A DNA stretch of 36,466 nucleotides from a virus. Both the position numbers and the translations under genes were made by a program. The notes under the pieces are model-generated. The model was given only the letters and a program-made list of their open reading frames with translations, was not told the DNA's origin and made no database searches. Below are positions 36,421 through 36,466 of the stretch, in pieces; position 1 is the first letter of the stretch, and each line of letters opens with the position of its first letter. The stretch is from the IMG/VR virus record IMGVR_UViG_3300010233_000106, positions 1 to 36,466 of that record, one strand, 5' to 3'.

Positions 36421-36466
36421 TTTATTTATAGCATTGAAGTTGAAGCTGATCGTACAAGGACTAATA

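Noticed and set aside
1-36466. Integrase, repressor, CRISPR array or insertion sequence
   Set aside because: No recombinase, repressor-like gene, spaced direct repeats or terminal inverted repeats were seen, so neither lysogeny nor a transposon is supported.

Overview
The window reads as most of the genome of a tailed phage (Caudoviricetes) with podovirus-like morphology. It has small and large terminase subunits, a P22-type portal, a scaffold and an HK97-fold capsid protein, then an adaptor, a very large nozzle-like protein, three large or glutamine-rich internal virion proteins and several tail-fibre proteins. There is no long-tail tape measure, tail tube or sheath, and no DNA polymerase, RNA polymerase or integrase. 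An M15 peptidase endolysin and a lipoprotein suggest a Gram-negative host; the host itself cannot be named from the sequence.

Layout. At the left, a short rightward operon (about 350-2185) encodes an ERF single-strand annealing protein, a VRR-NUC nuclease, an HNH nuclease and small proteins. It converges with one long leftward block (36.4 kb down to 2.2 kb). Reading that block in its own direction: small accessory genes (36.4-33.5 kb); a coiled-coil, GNAT, HTH and ParB-like group (33.2-30.2 kb); TerS, a capsid-like fragment and TerL (30.2-28.1 kb); small genes, portal, scaffold and capsid (28.1-22.0 kb); structural proteins, adaptor and nozzle (21.3-15.1 kb); internal virion proteins (14.7-9.35 kb); tail fibres and adhesins (9.3-4.95 kb); lysis genes (4.9-2.2 kb). 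Overlapping stop/start codons indicate extensive translational coupling.

The most interesting part is the major capsid gene (24021 down to 22045), which is split twice. The downstream insert (23191-23841, 651 nt) is a group I intron with a clear P1 with U-G at the 5' splice site, P10, terminal G and P3-P6, and it carries an endonuclease VII-like homing endonuclease. The upstream insert (23906-23938) is only 33 nt. It has the same P1, U-G, P10 and terminal G signature but no catalytic core, and removing it restores a clean capsid reading frame. It is therefore a candidate coreless group I intron, perhaps spliced in trans by the core of its neighbour. A free-standing paralogue of the endonuclease lies just downstream of the capsid gene behind a hairpin that covers its ribosome binding site. 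A capsid N-terminal fragment that lacks both inserts sits between TerS and TerL.

Other points: a conserved intergenic 14-mer (TAGACANTTTCACC) recurs four times ahead of late genes and may be a phage promoter or operator; two adjacent tail proteins share an N-terminal MRRRxGRGAL tag; a ParB-like gene has lost its start by an apparent one-base insertion; and the first 55 bases of the window are an exact inverted copy of part of the nozzle gene, which suggests an assembly or chimera artefact at the left end.
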